From positions 9,231,066 through 9,295,065 of the forward strand of contig JAPTYO010000059.1 of NCBI GenBank assembly GCA_036873135.1: 64,000 nt of DNA, read 5' to 3'. Shown piece by piece: positions 34,212-45,290 of this stretch. Every line of letters starts with the position of its first letter. Positions within the stretch are counted from its first letter, which is position 1. Made by a program: the position numbers and the translations under genes. The notes under the pieces are model-generated. The model did no database searches and was not told where the DNA came from. It saw only the letters and a program-made list of their open reading frames with translations. Origin of the DNA: Clarkia xantiana subsp. parviflora. Its lineage: Eukaryota; Streptophyta; Magnoliopsida; Myrtales; Onagraceae.

Positions 34212-34787
34212 TGTTGGATTACGGGGACGTAATACTACGGAATGCTAAACGTGTACTTGTAAGTAATCTAATTACGTAGCGGAATAAAGTACACATACCT
34301 CTTTAGCTTTCCTGCCCAAGAACGTTGTGGAGGGAGTTCTGATCCTCCGGTCGGAACCCGTACAAGTTCTTCGTGAGAAGAAGTCCTACGCGGTTTAAGC
34401 TCCACAACAAAGCCTCTGATCGATTCTTCAATGGGGACAGAACCTCGGACTAAGATGTGCACCGAAATCCACTACTAAGGGGGTGAGAGGTTTTCTCTCA
34501 AGTTCCTCAATAGAGGTACTTCTTATTCTTAATGAATGTATAAACCCCTTAGGTGAGTCCCCTATATATAGGATTGGTGGAGTGCACAAAAGTCCACTCC
34601 ATCAAATGTGGGACTTATTTCGGCCGAACCGTGCTAAAAAAGGGAGGCCCAGATTTGGGCCTCCCATGTCAATTAGGGTTAGGGTTTGACCCAATTACCC
34701 TAATGTGACAATTACCTAATTGACTTAGGTAATTTCCTTAGCATTAACGGGCTACCAATTACGGTGCCACGTCACCATATGCTAACA
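34212..34787 (-). repeat. copia-2 5' LTR
   Basis: 576 bp, partner of 26301-26877. Contains the palindromic CCTATATATAGG at 34561-34572. GTCCT follows at 34788-34792. Confidence 0.9.
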
Positions 34788-34792
34788 GTCCT

Positions 34793-35781
34793 CTTGGTCC
34801 TCACGCGAGGAGTCTTCACGACGTCCTCCACAAATTCCGCCTTCTCAGAATTAGGGGCAGCCTCAGTGATAGCTCCCGCCAGGGAGGGTTGTTCAGAGGC
34901 GACCTCAGAGGTGGTCGCCGCAGAATCCTCCAAGGGCACTACTGTTGCCGCCTGACCACGAGCATCAAAAAGCTTCTTAAAGAGACCTACATGAAACCAG
35001 AAGAGAAATTAAAAGGCTACTATGAAAAAGAAGTTACCCAATCAAGAGGAGGATCTTCAGTGCGAAGACGAATTGAGGATCTAATAAGAGCCTCTTCTGT
35101 TGTATCTTCAACAGATTTCCACAGTTCAAACTCTTTCGAGGTCACGACGGCGTGAATCTGGCCGACAGTGGCGATTTCCTCAGGAGTTAATCCACGGAGA
35201 GTAGGGGGACAATCAGCACCAAGAGGAGGGGATATGGGCCAAGTGACGCCTTCTCGACAGAAAAAGTAATAATGCTTCCAATTTGCATTATAAGACTTAA
35301 GCCCAACCACCAATTCGTTGGCCAATTTCCAAGAAAGTTGGTCATCTGAGGGTCATCGACCTTTGAAACCAAAGATCAACGACTTGCTTCTCAACAATTG
35401 ATAGAAGCATCTAAAGACTTGAAGGGTGTACGTCCAATTATAGACGTCGCACAAACACCGAAAACCAACCCAGAAGCGGATAGCATTGACTGTGAGCTGG
35501 CAAGAATGTATCCCATAATGCTCACAGAGTTCATCCAACTCTGTGCAAAAAGGAAATCGGAGCCCCGCCTCAATCTGGCCCGTATATACTGGGACCTCTC
35601 CATCCCTAGCCATATATCCTTGTCCAGGGGGACCAGCATAACGAGGGCCTTCATGATCACTCAGATTACCTAGGGTCACGGCTTTTACGAAAGCAGCGCC
35701 AGACAATTTATTTTCTTTGGGAGACTCAGGAAAAGAAGGGATGAACCCTAGCGACCTACCTTGTTGGAATTTAGCAGCCAT
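34793..35781 (-). pseudogene. Antisense gene of the TAT element, 5' part
   Basis: Starts MAAKFQQGRSLGFIPSFPES on the minus strand about 530 bp inside the 3' LTR. LDELCEHYGIHSCQLTVNA and IRFWVGFRCLC are characteristic of the 'putative gypsy type transposon' domain (Pfam Transposase_28). After a TGA near 35355 the same frame goes on ...DQLSWKLANELVV and NWKHYYFFCREGVTW, to a possible donor GTAACT at 35037. An acceptor (TTCATGTAG) precedes 34986, an implied 51-bp intron that is short for a plant. The next exon (LFKKLFDARGQ) is cut at 34793 by copia-2 and resumes at 26300. Known for TAT-lineage elements as an extra antisense ORF; molecular function unproven. Confidence 0.7.
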
Positions 35782-36312
35782 GGGAGTCTGAGAAAGGGAT
35801 CGAAAGAAAGAAGCTTCTCGAGTCGGATCGGAAGGACCAGCAGTGGCGATTCCAACAAGAATTCTCTCTTCAGGAGCGCAGGGACGAGGCGAGCAAGGGT
35901 TAATGAAGAAAGCACTATATTGATTCGCCAGGATGACTAAAAACGAGAGCAGGAAGTAAAAAATGAAGAGTAAATGGTGGTATTTATACTAAAAAGTATT
36001 AACCGCTTGACTTCCCAAGGAAGTTTTCCCGAGGTCAGGCATTCATTGGGTAATTTCCTGACAACATGACCATTTCCTCGCACCTGTCAAGGGCTTATCG
36101 AGGTAACTCTCTAGCTTCTCCCGGAACAACGGTCAGGAAAGCCATAGGGACCAGCATCTCGCATCGACTAAAGGTATCCTCTTTTAGCCTATCCAACCGA
36201 GATTAAGTGAACTAATAGAGATGGAATCTCGCTCAAACATGTTAAAGAATTATACTCGACTCAAGACCTCCTCTTCATAAATAAAGCTGACGACTTAAGT
36301 TTCGGGGGCAAG
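35782..36312 (+). other. TAT 3' non-coding region and polypurine tract
   Basis: Includes the presumed promoter side of the antisense gene and, at 36299-36312, TTTCGGGGGCAAG, the plus-strand purine tract before the 3' LTR. No coding sequence seen. Confidence 0.55.
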
Positions 36313-37096
36313 TGTTGGGTTACGATTAAACGACAAAGATTAGAGCCAAGTACGTTTATTGGATAGATTGATGAATCGACGACAAACCTTGTTTGGAATG
36401 GTGAAACAAAGGTAAAATGTCGACTAACATCTTTTGAGGAAGTCGACTTTCAGAACGTGATTAATAAAGATAGAAGCGACCAAGCTACCAGACCTCTATT
36501 TGAAAGAGTAAGTCGAGTCGACCATTAAAAGCTCTTTCAGAAGTAAACATTCCTCCTAAGGAAAGGTACAGGTGGTGACCTGCTTCCACCGCCCTAAAAG
36601 TAAACCTCCTCCTAAGGAAAAGTACAGGTGGCGACCTGCTCCCACCGCCCTAAAAGTAAACCTTCCTCCTAAGGAAAGGTACAGGTGACGACCTGCTTCC
36701 ACTGTTGAAGGAATAAACTTTCTTGACTAAGGAAGGATGAGCTGGCGACCTGCTTGTCACCTACTTGAGCCGACTCTGGACAAAACCCTCCCCAGAGGAT
36801 AACCGCCCCACGAAGTCGGTAACATTTTCCTATAAATAGGGACTCACTTTCATTATTTAAAGGCTAAGATCTATCAATTACTCTATATTATTCTCTCGAT
36901 ATCCATAAATGACTTAAGCTTCGGAGTGGAATCAGGGGCCATCCCCACCTCTTTTCAGATCCTCGCCTAGCACAAAGCTACCAAAGGAAACTAAGTGTCC
37001 ACGCGGCCAAGAAAGATACCAGAGTGAGCTAGCTCCCGGCGAGACTTAGAAGTCCACTACTCGAAGTTCCAAGGCCACGTCATTTTGATCCCAACA
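36313..37096 (+). repeat. TAT element 3' LTR
   Basis: 784 bp, partner of 21237-22021, followed by AAGGG (37097-37101). Confidence 0.9.
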
Positions 37097-38005
37097 AAGG
37101 GTATGAAGGCTCTAAACCTAATTAGGGAATTCGAAAAAGAGAGCATGAAGGAGTCTGAGACTGTCAAAGAATACTCAGATCGACTGATTCATCTAGCAAA
37201 TCGGGTTAGAATACTTGGGAGAGATATGAGGGATAGCAGGATAGTGGAGAAGATCCTAGTCTTCTTACCTGAGAGATTTGAAGAAACAATTGCATCCCTT
37301 GAGAACACCAAGGATCTGTCAACTCTAAGACTGACTGAACTCATTAGTGCTCTTCAAGCACAAGATCAGAGAAGAGCTATGCGTGAAGAAGGAACCATGG
37401 AGGGATCTTTGAAGGCCAAGCAGTACCTCAAGCCAAAGAGAAAAGACAAGGCTCAGTCATCAAATGATGAGTCAAGTGCTGCACCTAAAGAGCAGAAGGT
37501 TAGAACACCTTGCAAGCACTGTAAGAAGGACAATCATCCTCATTACAGGTGCTGGAAAAGGCCTGATGTTAAGTGTAGAAGATGTCAAAGGATGGGTCAT
37601 ATAGAGATGATCTGCCCTGAGAAGAATCAAGCAAGGAAGGAGGCTCAAGCTGCTGTACATGAGGAGGATGAAGAACAACTGTTCATGGCTTCTTGCCTTG
37701 CAGTAGAAGCTTCAAAGGATGAATGGCTTGTTGACAGTGGATGCACTAGTCATATGACTATCAAACTCGAGCTCTTCAAACAACTTGACAGGTCAGTAAC
37801 TTCCAAAGTCAAAATTGGAAATGGTGAGCTCATTGCAATAGAAGGAAGAGGGACAGTGGCTATTAAGGGCATCTCAGGTACTAAGTTGATTGATGAAGTA
37901 CTTTATGTGCCTAAGATAGATCAAAGATCACTAAGTGTTGGTCAGCAGCTAGAAAAGAAGTTTAAAATGTTGTTTGAAAATGAGCATTGCCTGATTACTG
38001 AATAA
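37097..38005 (+). pseudogene. copia-1 gag C-terminal part and protease
   Basis: The frame resumes after the TAT element with GMKALNLIREFEKESMKES, then VEKILVFLPERFEETIASLE. Two zinc-knuckle-like motifs: CKHCKKDNHPHYRCW and CRRCQRMGHIEMICP. The protease has EWLVDSGCTSHMT (intact DSG) and LYVPKIDQRSLSVGQ. The frame ends with TAA at 38003-38005, earlier than a full polyprotein would. The first five codons of the apparent frame belong to the TAT LTR and TSD. Confidence 0.9.
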
Positions 38006-38032
38006 GGTGGTAGAGAACTTTTCAAGATCAAA

Positions 38033-38950
38033 ATGAAAGGGAAGAATTTTTCTTTAAATCCACTAGAATCTGAAGTTGTGGCTTATCCAAGTCAAGTTGA
38101 GAAGGGTGTTGTTTGGCACAAAAGATTGGGTCATTTTCACCACCAAGGCCTACTGAGATTGCAGAAGGAAGAGATGGCAGTAGGATTAACTGAGCTTGAG
38201 AAAAATCCATCTGATTACAGAGCATGCTTCACTGGGAAGACAACCAAGTTGTCTTTCAAGGAGCCAAGTCCAAGCTTCAACTCATACACACTGATGTGTG
38301 TGGACCACAACCTCCTCCTTCACTAAATGGGAGCAGGTACTTTATCCTCTTCATAGATGACCTGACCAGGTATGCTGGATTTACTTCATGAAGTTCAAGT
38401 CAGAAGTTGCTGGTGTGTTCAAGATCTTTAAAGCTTGGATTGAGAACCAAAGTGGCCAGAAGATTCAAGTTATTAGGTCAGGTAATGGCACTGAATACAC
38501 AGCTGATCGGTTTGATGATTTTTGCAAGGAAGCGGGAATTGAACATCATCTCACTGTGCCCTTCTCACCATAGAAAAATGGTGTCAGTGAGAGGAAAAAT
38601 AGAATAGTGATGGACATGGTGAGGTGTCTGCTGCATGATAAGAATCTTCCTAAGAGCTTCTGGGCTAAGGCTGCTCATACAGCAGTGTTCCTACTGAACA
38701 AGCTACCAACTCGAGCTGTGGAGAAGAAGACAGCACATAATGAATCTCAAGGTATTTGGCTGTGTCTGCTATGGTAATATACCTCGAGTGAAGTTAGATA
38801 AGATTGATGAAAAGGCATAGGAGGGTATTTTCATAGGCTATAGCTCAGTTTCTAAGGCCTATAGAATCTATCATCCCAGAAGAGGAAAGATAATTGTCAG
38901 CAGAGATGTTCACTTCCTAGAGAATGAAGAATGGAAGTGGTCAAGTTAAG
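38033..38950 (+). pseudogene. copia-1 pre-integrase and integrase
   Basis: VVWHKRLGHFHHQGLLRLQ is the zinc-binding start, with intact HxLGH. The integrase opens [10 protein letters not shown] in a shifted frame, then loses one base near 38367. It goes on KFKSEVAGVFKIFKAWIE, RSGNGTEYT (catalytic Asp of RSDNGTE replaced by Gly) and AGIEHHLTVPFSP. There a TAG stands at 38571-38573 where the family has Gln, then KNGVSERKNR. The C-terminal part (FWAKAAHTAVFLLNKLPTRA) is followed by a small deletion and stops. Inactive. Confidence 0.9.
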
Positions 38951-38967
38951 AAGAGAAAGACAAGCAA

Positions 38968-39808
38968 GTGAGTCTTGATGAGGAAGAGACCATTGATCAT
39001 GCCTCTAAGAGAGGATCAAGAGCACTATCTGATATCTATCAGAGGTGCAATGTGGCTGTTCTAGAACCAGGAAGCTATGCAGCTGCAAGTGAAGAAGAGA
39101 AATGGTGTGTTGCAATGAAGGAGGAGCTAGAAATGATTGAGACAAACAAGACATGGGAGCTGGTGGACAGGCCTAAGGGAAGGAAGGTCATTGGAGTCAA
39201 GTGGGTGTACAAGACCAAGTTACATTCAGATGGCACCATCAATAGACACAAGGCAAGATTGGTAGTCAAGGGCTATGCTCAGGTATGGGGGGTCAATTTT
39301 TCTGAGACCTTTGCTCCTGTTGCTAGGCTAGACACAATCAGGATGGTTCTCTCAATTGCTTCTTACAAAGGATGGAAGGTAGCTCAGATGGATGTAAAAT
39401 CAGGTTTTTTGAATGGGGAGAGATTTTGTTGAGCAACCTGAAGGGATCATAAGTGCAGGCCATGAAGATCAAGTCTACAGGTTGAAAAAGGCTCTTTATG
39501 GGCTTAAACAAGCTCCTAGAGCATGGTACAACAAGATTGATGATTACTTGCTTGACCTGGGGTTTCAAATGAGTCCAAGTGAAGCCACTCTGTATATCTT
39601 GAAGAATGGAACTGAGGTGGTGATAATCTCTTTATATGTTGATGATCTTCTTGTCACAGGAAGCAATGCCACTTCAGTGGAGGAGTTCAAGAAGAAGATG
39701 ATGCTGAAATTTGAGATGTCTGATCTGGGGGAAATGACTTATTTCCTTGGGTTAGAAGTTCAACAAAGGAAAAATGAAAAATTTTCATCTGTCAAAAGAA
39801 GTATTTGA
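38968..39808 (+). pseudogene. copia-1 reverse transcriptase
   Basis: 38968-39432: EKWCVAMKEELEMIETNKTW, HKARLVVKGYAQVWGVNFSE, VAQMDVKSGFLNGE, then a one-base shift. 39413-39808: DFVEQPEGIISAGHE, LKKALYGLKQAPRAWYNKID, SLYVDDLLVTGSNAT (catalytic YVDD at about 39634-39645) and MTYFLGLEVQQRKNE, ending in a stop at 39806. Well preserved apart from the frameshifts. Confidence 0.9.
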
Positions 39809-39831
39809 AGGAGATCCTCAAGAGATTTTAG

Positions 39832-40581
39832 ATGGAAGGCTGCAAGGAAGTGGACACGCCCATGATAATCAAGCCCAAGCTGAGAAGAGATGATGATGCT
39901 TGTGCAGCTGATGAGAAGTCTTATAGAAGGTTGATTGGTTGTTTAATGTATCTTACAGCCACTCGTACTGACATTCAGTTTGTTGTAAGTGTTCTTTCTA
40001 GGTTCCTTAATCATCCTAGTGAGCTACATTTAACAGCAGCTAAACGTGTAGTGAGGTATCTAAAAGGAACTCATGATTTAGGCATCAAATTTGGGAGGTG
40101 TCAAGAGTTTATGTTAACAGGATACATTGACAGTGACTGGGCTGGGTCAGAGGACAATGGATGGAGCACTTCTGCATATTGCTTCACATTTGGCACTGGT
40201 TTCTTCTCATGGAGGTCTAAGAAGCAAGAAGATGTAGCTCTGTCAACTGCATAAGCAGAGTTTCTTGTAGCATCAACTGCTGCAAAGCAAGCCATTTGGC
40301 TAAGGAAACTGTTGTTTGATCTTGAAGAAGAGCAGGAGGAGCCTACTGTGTTGTTTATAGACAACAAGGCAGCTATTTCCATGTCTCAAAAGTCAGTATT
40401 CCATGGTAGAACGATGCATTTCAAGGTCAAGTACTATTTTCTGCGAGAAATTAAAAAAGAAGGTGAAGTGAATCTAGTGTACTTGCCAACAGAGGAACAA
40501 ACAACAGATGTTTTCACCAAACCATTTGCTGTGGACCGTTTTGAGCTACTTAGGATGAAATTAGGTGTTTGTAGCACCTAA
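39832..40581 (+). pseudogene. copia-1 RNase H
   Basis: SYRRLIGCLMYLTATRTDIQ, AAKRVVRYLKGTHDLGIKFG, IDSDWAGSEDNGWSTSAYC, KKQEDVALSTA, a TAA at 40252-40254 in place of Glu, then AEFLVASTAAKQAIWLRKLL, IDNKAAISMSQ and TTDVFTKPF, to the natural end LGVCST at 40581. Otherwise full length, with one stop. The polypurine tract and 3' LTR follow within 15 bases. Confidence 0.9.
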
Positions 40582-40595
40582 ACTAAGGAGGATAA

Positions 40596-40877
40596 TGTTG
40601 TTTAGTTTAGTCCCTAAGTCGTTATTTAAGTTGTTTAAGGACTAAGTTATTCTACTCGGAAACTTAGGAGTCAAGTAAGGTGTTAGCTTTTAAATTCAAT
40701 TAGAGATAAGATTTGTTGTTAGCTTAGTTTTCAATTCCATCTGATTTCCTGGATTTAGTTACAGCTTTAAACATGTATTTAGTTCAGTTTTTTCGATTAA
40801 GCAAGTAGAGTAATTCAAGTTCAATATTCTTCTTCATGTTCATTTTTTACTTCGAGCTGAAGCTATTAGAAACAACA
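40596..40877 (+). repeat. copia-1 3' LTR
   Basis: 282 bp, partner of 20529-20811, preceded by AAGGAGGATAA. CAATC at 40878-40882 is the probable right TSD. Confidence 0.9.
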
Positions 40878-41749
40878 CAATCCTTGTCACAACTCTTTTC
40901 CTTGGGCCACCCCAAGATACTATCTTTAGGTGACTTGCTGAGGGACAGTCGGCCTAGCTAGATGTCCGCGAGGAAATAAAATTATTGGGGTTTAATGAGG
41001 CTTCAGGTTGGTCACGCCCTAGAAAAATAATGGTTTTCTGTAATGCGCATTTTTCTTTGGCAAAAATATAAATTTTTCATTTAGACCTACAAGAGTTGAA
41101 TATATCAAGTCATAATAAAGCTTGTCAGAGCGTAGCACCAAGAGTGCCTATCTAGATGGTGGTATATATAATTGTGCTGAATGTGAAAACTCTAATATTC
41201 CTTGCAACAATATATAGGTTTAGCTGAAACAAAATTCATCTTCTACATACGCATGATAAGACAACTGAAACAAATTGTTGTATTGACCTTATTGTGTAAG
41301 TTTAGCAACCAAAAATTACACCGTTGGTTTTTCATCTTAATTAATTGGGCATTTAGGTCTATTTGAATAGGTATGAAAGCAGACTAATTAGATTGGGTCA
41401 TGAACTTTGCGTGGCTATACTTTATATGACGATATAAGTGATGTTGTTGAAGCTAACTAACCAGGAACTCGGTCTTCCAGTTGATTCTGGGGAATACGAC
41501 ATTGTCACTCATGTACTTCAAAAAATAGTATTTGCCTAGAAATTGTTATCGTGGAGCGGATACTGAAAGACAGATGATATATAGTAGTAAAGACAATAAA
41601 GTTGATGACCAACAACCCTTCAAATTAAGGTGGCCGATCTTAAAAGAATACGGTTAAGAGATTTCAAAAAGGCCAATGAGTAATTTTTTTTCTACCAAAT
41701 GGACAATGAAGTATTGAAAGGACCAACAGTCCCTCTTTTAGCCAATCAA

Positions 41750-41750
<1 letters not shown>

Positions 41751-41811
<61 letters not shown>
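41751..41811. repeat. (TAA)n microsatellite
   Basis: About 20 uninterrupted trinucleotide repeats. Confidence 0.95.
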
Positions 41812-42145
41812 TCTGACGTCATTTTTTATTCCTCCAAGTATGGAATTTATGGAGTTAAGGCGATGAGTTGTTTGGAGTAATCTAATCGTGCAATATATAA
41901 TGAGATATTAAAATGTTTGCAAGTGCAAAATATTAAAGCTTTACGTTAAATATGTATATGTTCCAATTTTAAAAACATACAAACTTTATGCTAAAGACAT
42001 ACCAACTTTATTTTATTAAAATAGCATTATTAACATATCAATTAAACTGAATAATTAAAGTACACAAGCAAAAGCTCAAAATTACTTCATACGTACAAAA
42101 TGACAAATCTCTTGATTCCATTTTAATTGCTTACAAAATAATACG

Positions 42146-42180
42146 CCGCGCGTGCATCGCACGAGCATAAAATTCTAGTA
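42146..42180 (-). mobile_element. Possible Helitron-type terminal motif, minus strand
   Basis: On the minus strand TATACTAGAATTTTATGCTC then GTGCGATGCACGCGC. A CTAG..CCCGTGC(G/A)(T/A)GCACGGG arrangement is common at one end of plant Helitron-like repeats. Here it is decayed, and no partner end was identified. Confidence 0.3.
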
Positions 42181-42568
42181 TATATAAATGGTAGGAAATG
42201 AATATAATTACTCTAGACTCTAGTTAACAAATGAATATACGTTAAACATTAAATTAAACCCAATTAAATAAAACAATAAATATATCATATGTAGATAAAC
42301 ATTGTTTATTTGTAGTATTTAGGGTTAATTATCAAATTTTAGCGAATGTTTAGGAAATTATACAAATTCCTGGTTGAAGTTTGGTTTTTAACATTATTTC
42401 AGTTATTCTATGCATACTGTTCTAGTGTCTAAAATTCAGCTAGTAATTTGTTCGACTGCAAACATCAAATCTGGTAATTTGGTGTTTTTTTTATTTACTA
42501 CGTGCTGGAAATGTGACTCATTCCAACCAAATTAGAAAAAAAAAACTTAACAGAAATAGAAATTTATA

Positions 42569-42602
42569 CATACTAGTTATTAACGCGTGCGTTGCACGCA
42601 CA
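42569..42602 (+). mobile_element. Possible Helitron-type terminal motif, plus strand
   Basis: ATACTAGTTATTAACGCGTG then CGTTGCACGCACA. Same motif as at 42146-42180 but pointing the other way, so the two diverge across about 400 bp. Family assignment is tentative. Confidence 0.3.
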
Positions 42603-44266
42603 TCGATCGTCTAAGTTTCAAGATACATAATTCATCTTAAGTTTTCTAGTATGATAATATTTAGTTAATACATGGGCAAGTTTAGGGGTTGCGAGAAATG
42701 AAACTTTGTGATAGAGAAGAACGATATAATGTAATTCAAAACGGAAAAATTAGAAGCTGATAATTAGGTACAAACTTAACTATTGTTTTCAATTACGGTA
42801 CTAAATTAGTCTTACATGTATATATATTTACGGTTAGAACTAATAATGAGTTCGATCGCGCATGACGTTGTTATTAACTAAAAAGTTGTATCTTACTCAT
42901 CAACTTGAGGAGTGAAGAATGTAAACTCATACTTAACTACTTAGAGTCATCGGTGGAGCAGTTTGACCTATACATACGTAACCATACACTTTTCATGCAC
43001 TTTTATACCATAATACCAAAAAAAATTGATTTAACGCTAAAGGAAAATTCAATTCATTAAAATCTAAGGTTTACACTAGAATTTACGTCAGTTACTTATT
43101 TAACTACGAATTAGGTTGTACACAATTTGATTAAATTGACAGACGGAAAAACTAAATTAATAGTTCGAGACCCTAGATGTTGGACGATGAGTAACATGTT
43201 ATCTGTAAAATGTCAAAATTCAAGAACTGTGGTTGACCCGTATTTTGTTACTTTATTTGATTTGACAAGTGACTGGTCAATTGATAAAAAAAAATCTCAA
43301 AATGTACTTGACGTTTGCACAAGTTGAGTACATATCATACTTTGGGGATGAATCAAATTTATAGGTATATTTTATTAAGAAGTTAATAATAATTAATGTA
43401 ACAGTAAGTTAAACAACCTTAGAAAAAAAATTAATGCAATTTAACTAAATGCAGCAAGAATGTTGGAACCAGATGCAACTCTGTGTTCTTTATCACCATA
43501 TATTGAGCAAGTGCATCACTCATTAAAAACTCTTCGCTCCGATTTTACAGGTAGAACTTAAAATACCACATGATTCCTTTTCTTGAAAGAGAATGGTGAA
43601 ATTGCAGGTTTTGGGTTGTAAACTCTAAATCAGTGCATTCGCTAGATATGAACTTTTGAGATGTTGCTTTGGACATATGAAGTTGGAGAAGTGAAGATGA
43701 GTCAGGGTTTTTGTGGTGTTGACAATGATTCATACAAGATAAGACAAAGAAGTGAAGCAAATAACGACGAGAACTCGAGTTTTGCAATATATAATGTGGG
43801 AGGCTCGATGTCATATTGGATATTTAACCCTTGCACGACTCAAATGACTGCTCTTACATTGCTTCTTAACATTTTCAATCTAACTATGTAATTTCGATTA
43901 CCGTATATATATATATAAAGAGAAATTATTAAAAGTCCAGAAGTTGTTGTATTCCGAAACATTCCAATTGTCTCTATATATAGATTTAAAGTTGATAATA
44001 ATTATCATAGGAGTTATTGTGTCTAATTTCGGCACTTCTTCTGATATGATATGATGTGAGTTGGTAACTTCTATTACTCCTCGAAAATAATCTATTACAT
44101 AAATAAAAAGCTGAATATTTAAAATTGTCCTCGGATCTTTCCAAATGTTATGAAGAAATAGAACTTGTTCGGGACACCTTCCCCTAACCAATATGTCTTT
44201 TCTAAACGGTGCCTTCCTTTTTTAATGCCTTTTTATTTTACTTTCTCATAGTTCATCATCATTTAC

Positions 44267-44480
44267 CACTATAAGAAAATGTTGGATTACACACTAAAAT
44301 GTAGAATTTTACATACGGGAAAAGAAGAGTGTACTTACATTCTAATTCCACACCAAAACCACATTGGATATGTGTTTTTTTTGTTAATACTGATTGCACA
44401 CCGAGTTACACATCAGAATAAAATCGATGTGTAAAAGGTGAGCAAATTTTTATAATTACACTCGGATTACACACTTTTTT
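44267..44480 (+). mobile_element. Orphan CACTA-like transposon end
   Basis: CACTATAAGAAAATG followed by repeated TTACACAC / GTGTGTAA-type motifs (for example GGATTACACACT at 44283 and 44465, GATGTGTAAAAGG at 44430) fits a CACTA terminus with its subterminal repeats. No inverted partner CATTTTCTTATAGTG was found in the window. Confidence 0.45.
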
Positions 44481-44759
44481 GAATTTGAATGCAATTTTTT
44501 GTATATAATTAAAGTGAAATGTTTTGAAACTGGCTCCGTAAGGAATTGGTGTGTAAATATTTGTTTGTATCTCTAGTTAAATAAAGTAGTAAGTTATCCT
44601 TACTCTAGTTAATATAAAACAAAAAACCCTAGTGTGTTACTCATTCAACTGTAGCGGCAGAGAGGAGCATCCTCTCAATTCACTTCTATCTCCTAATTAG
44701 TCACATCGGCCTCCTCCGCATGAGTGGGAACCCACTCAAAGTTATAAATAATGTCTATA

Positions 44760-45290
44760 TGACAGTAGTTAAACGTCACTGTTTTGGAACGCATATGAAA
44801 TACTAAAATGTTTAAACGAAGTTTAGTTACTAAATGTTACTATTTTGGAACAACAAACGTCATACTAAATGTTATAAATAGAGTTTAAATAAGACTTACT
44901 AAATGTCACTTATATGAAATGAGTGTAACTAACTATAAACATACAGTATCAAACATTATCAACTCTTACAAATAGTATTAAAAATAACTAAAGTAATTCT
45001 AAAAATGTTATTAATTTTGAATAATAAAATATCCTGACCATAAATTTAGTCGGTAAGATTGAAATTTTCAGAAAAAATTGTAAATAGAATCTAAATAACT
45101 GTTACTAAATGTAACTTTTTTGCACCCCGCAAATTCAATAATAAAGGTTATAAATGGAGTTTAAAATGAAGTTACTAAATGTTAATTTTTGGAACAACAA
45201 ATACAATAGTAAAAGTAAATAGAATTTCAATTATAGTTACTAAATGTCACTTATTTGAAACGACAAAGGTGATACTAAAAGTGCACATTT
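44760..45290. repeat. Decayed tandem repeats with GTTACTAAATGT motif
   Basis: AGTTACTAAATGT(T/C)AC(T)TATTTTGGAAC-like units recur at about 44825, 44900, 45098, 45170 and 45234 with AT-rich spacers including ATAAATGGAGTTTAAA. Spacing is uneven (about 65-75 bp or twice that). Probably an old minisatellite, perhaps belonging to the CACTA-like end at 44267. Confidence 0.5.

Larger units (their letters stand above)
26301..34787 (-). mobile_element. Ty1/copia retrotransposon (copia-2), innermost, minus strand
   Basis: LTRs at 26301-26877 and 34212-34787; on the minus strand TGTTAGCATATGG...CCCCNTAATCCAACA. The priming site next to the right LTR (34199-34210) shows that transcription is leftwards. 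The order gag-protease, integrase, reverse transcriptase, RNase H on the minus strand is Ty1/copia. 8.5 kb long, with an unusually long 2.1-kb leader and about 1 kb between RNase H and the 3' LTR. The LTRs differ at about 35 of 577 positions (6%). Several stops and frameshifts; dead. Confidence 0.9.
21237..37096 (+). mobile_element. Ty3/gypsy TAT-type element, non-autonomous, inserted in copia-1 gag
   Basis: LTRs 21237-22021 and 36313-37096 (TGTTGGGTTACG...TTTTGATCCCAACA) differ by about 4.5% (roughly 35 substitutions, three indels). The sequence after the 5' LTR, TTTGGGGCCGTCTGTGGGA, is a priming-site type used by TAT elements. TTTCGGGGGCAAG precedes the 3' LTR. Length without copia-2 is about 7.4 kb. 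Plus-strand content is gag and protease only; reverse transcriptase, RNase H and integrase are missing. A 94-bp tandem array follows, then a gene on the opposite strand with a domain typical of TAT-lineage antisense ORFs. It was likely mobilised in trans by a complete relative. Confidence 0.85.
20529..40877 (+). mobile_element. Ty1/copia retrotransposon (copia-1), outermost of a three-level nest
   Basis: LTRs at 20529-20811 and 40596-40877 (TGTTGTTTAG...GAAACAACA), differing at about 13 substitutions plus one indel. A tRNA-Met priming site follows the first LTR at 20813 and AAGGAGGATAA precedes the second. Removing the inserted TAT element (21237-37096) and one TSD leaves about 4.48 kb, a normal copia length. 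Gene order gag, protease, integrase, reverse transcriptase, RNase H is the Ty1/copia order. Every domain has stops, frameshifts or a catalytic change, so it is dead. Confidence 0.9.
40883..44266. other. Intergenic DNA, no gene recognised
   Basis: AT-rich. Holds a (TAA)n run at 41751-41811 and two divergent GCACG palindromic motifs near 42147 and 42590 (listed separately). The frame at 43661-43891 (76 codons) has an ordinary composition but no motif known to me, no intron support, and I do not call it. Confidence 0.45.

Noticed and set aside
43661..43891. 76-codon frame with ordinary composition
   Set aside because: No domain or homologous motif recognised and no gene structure around it.
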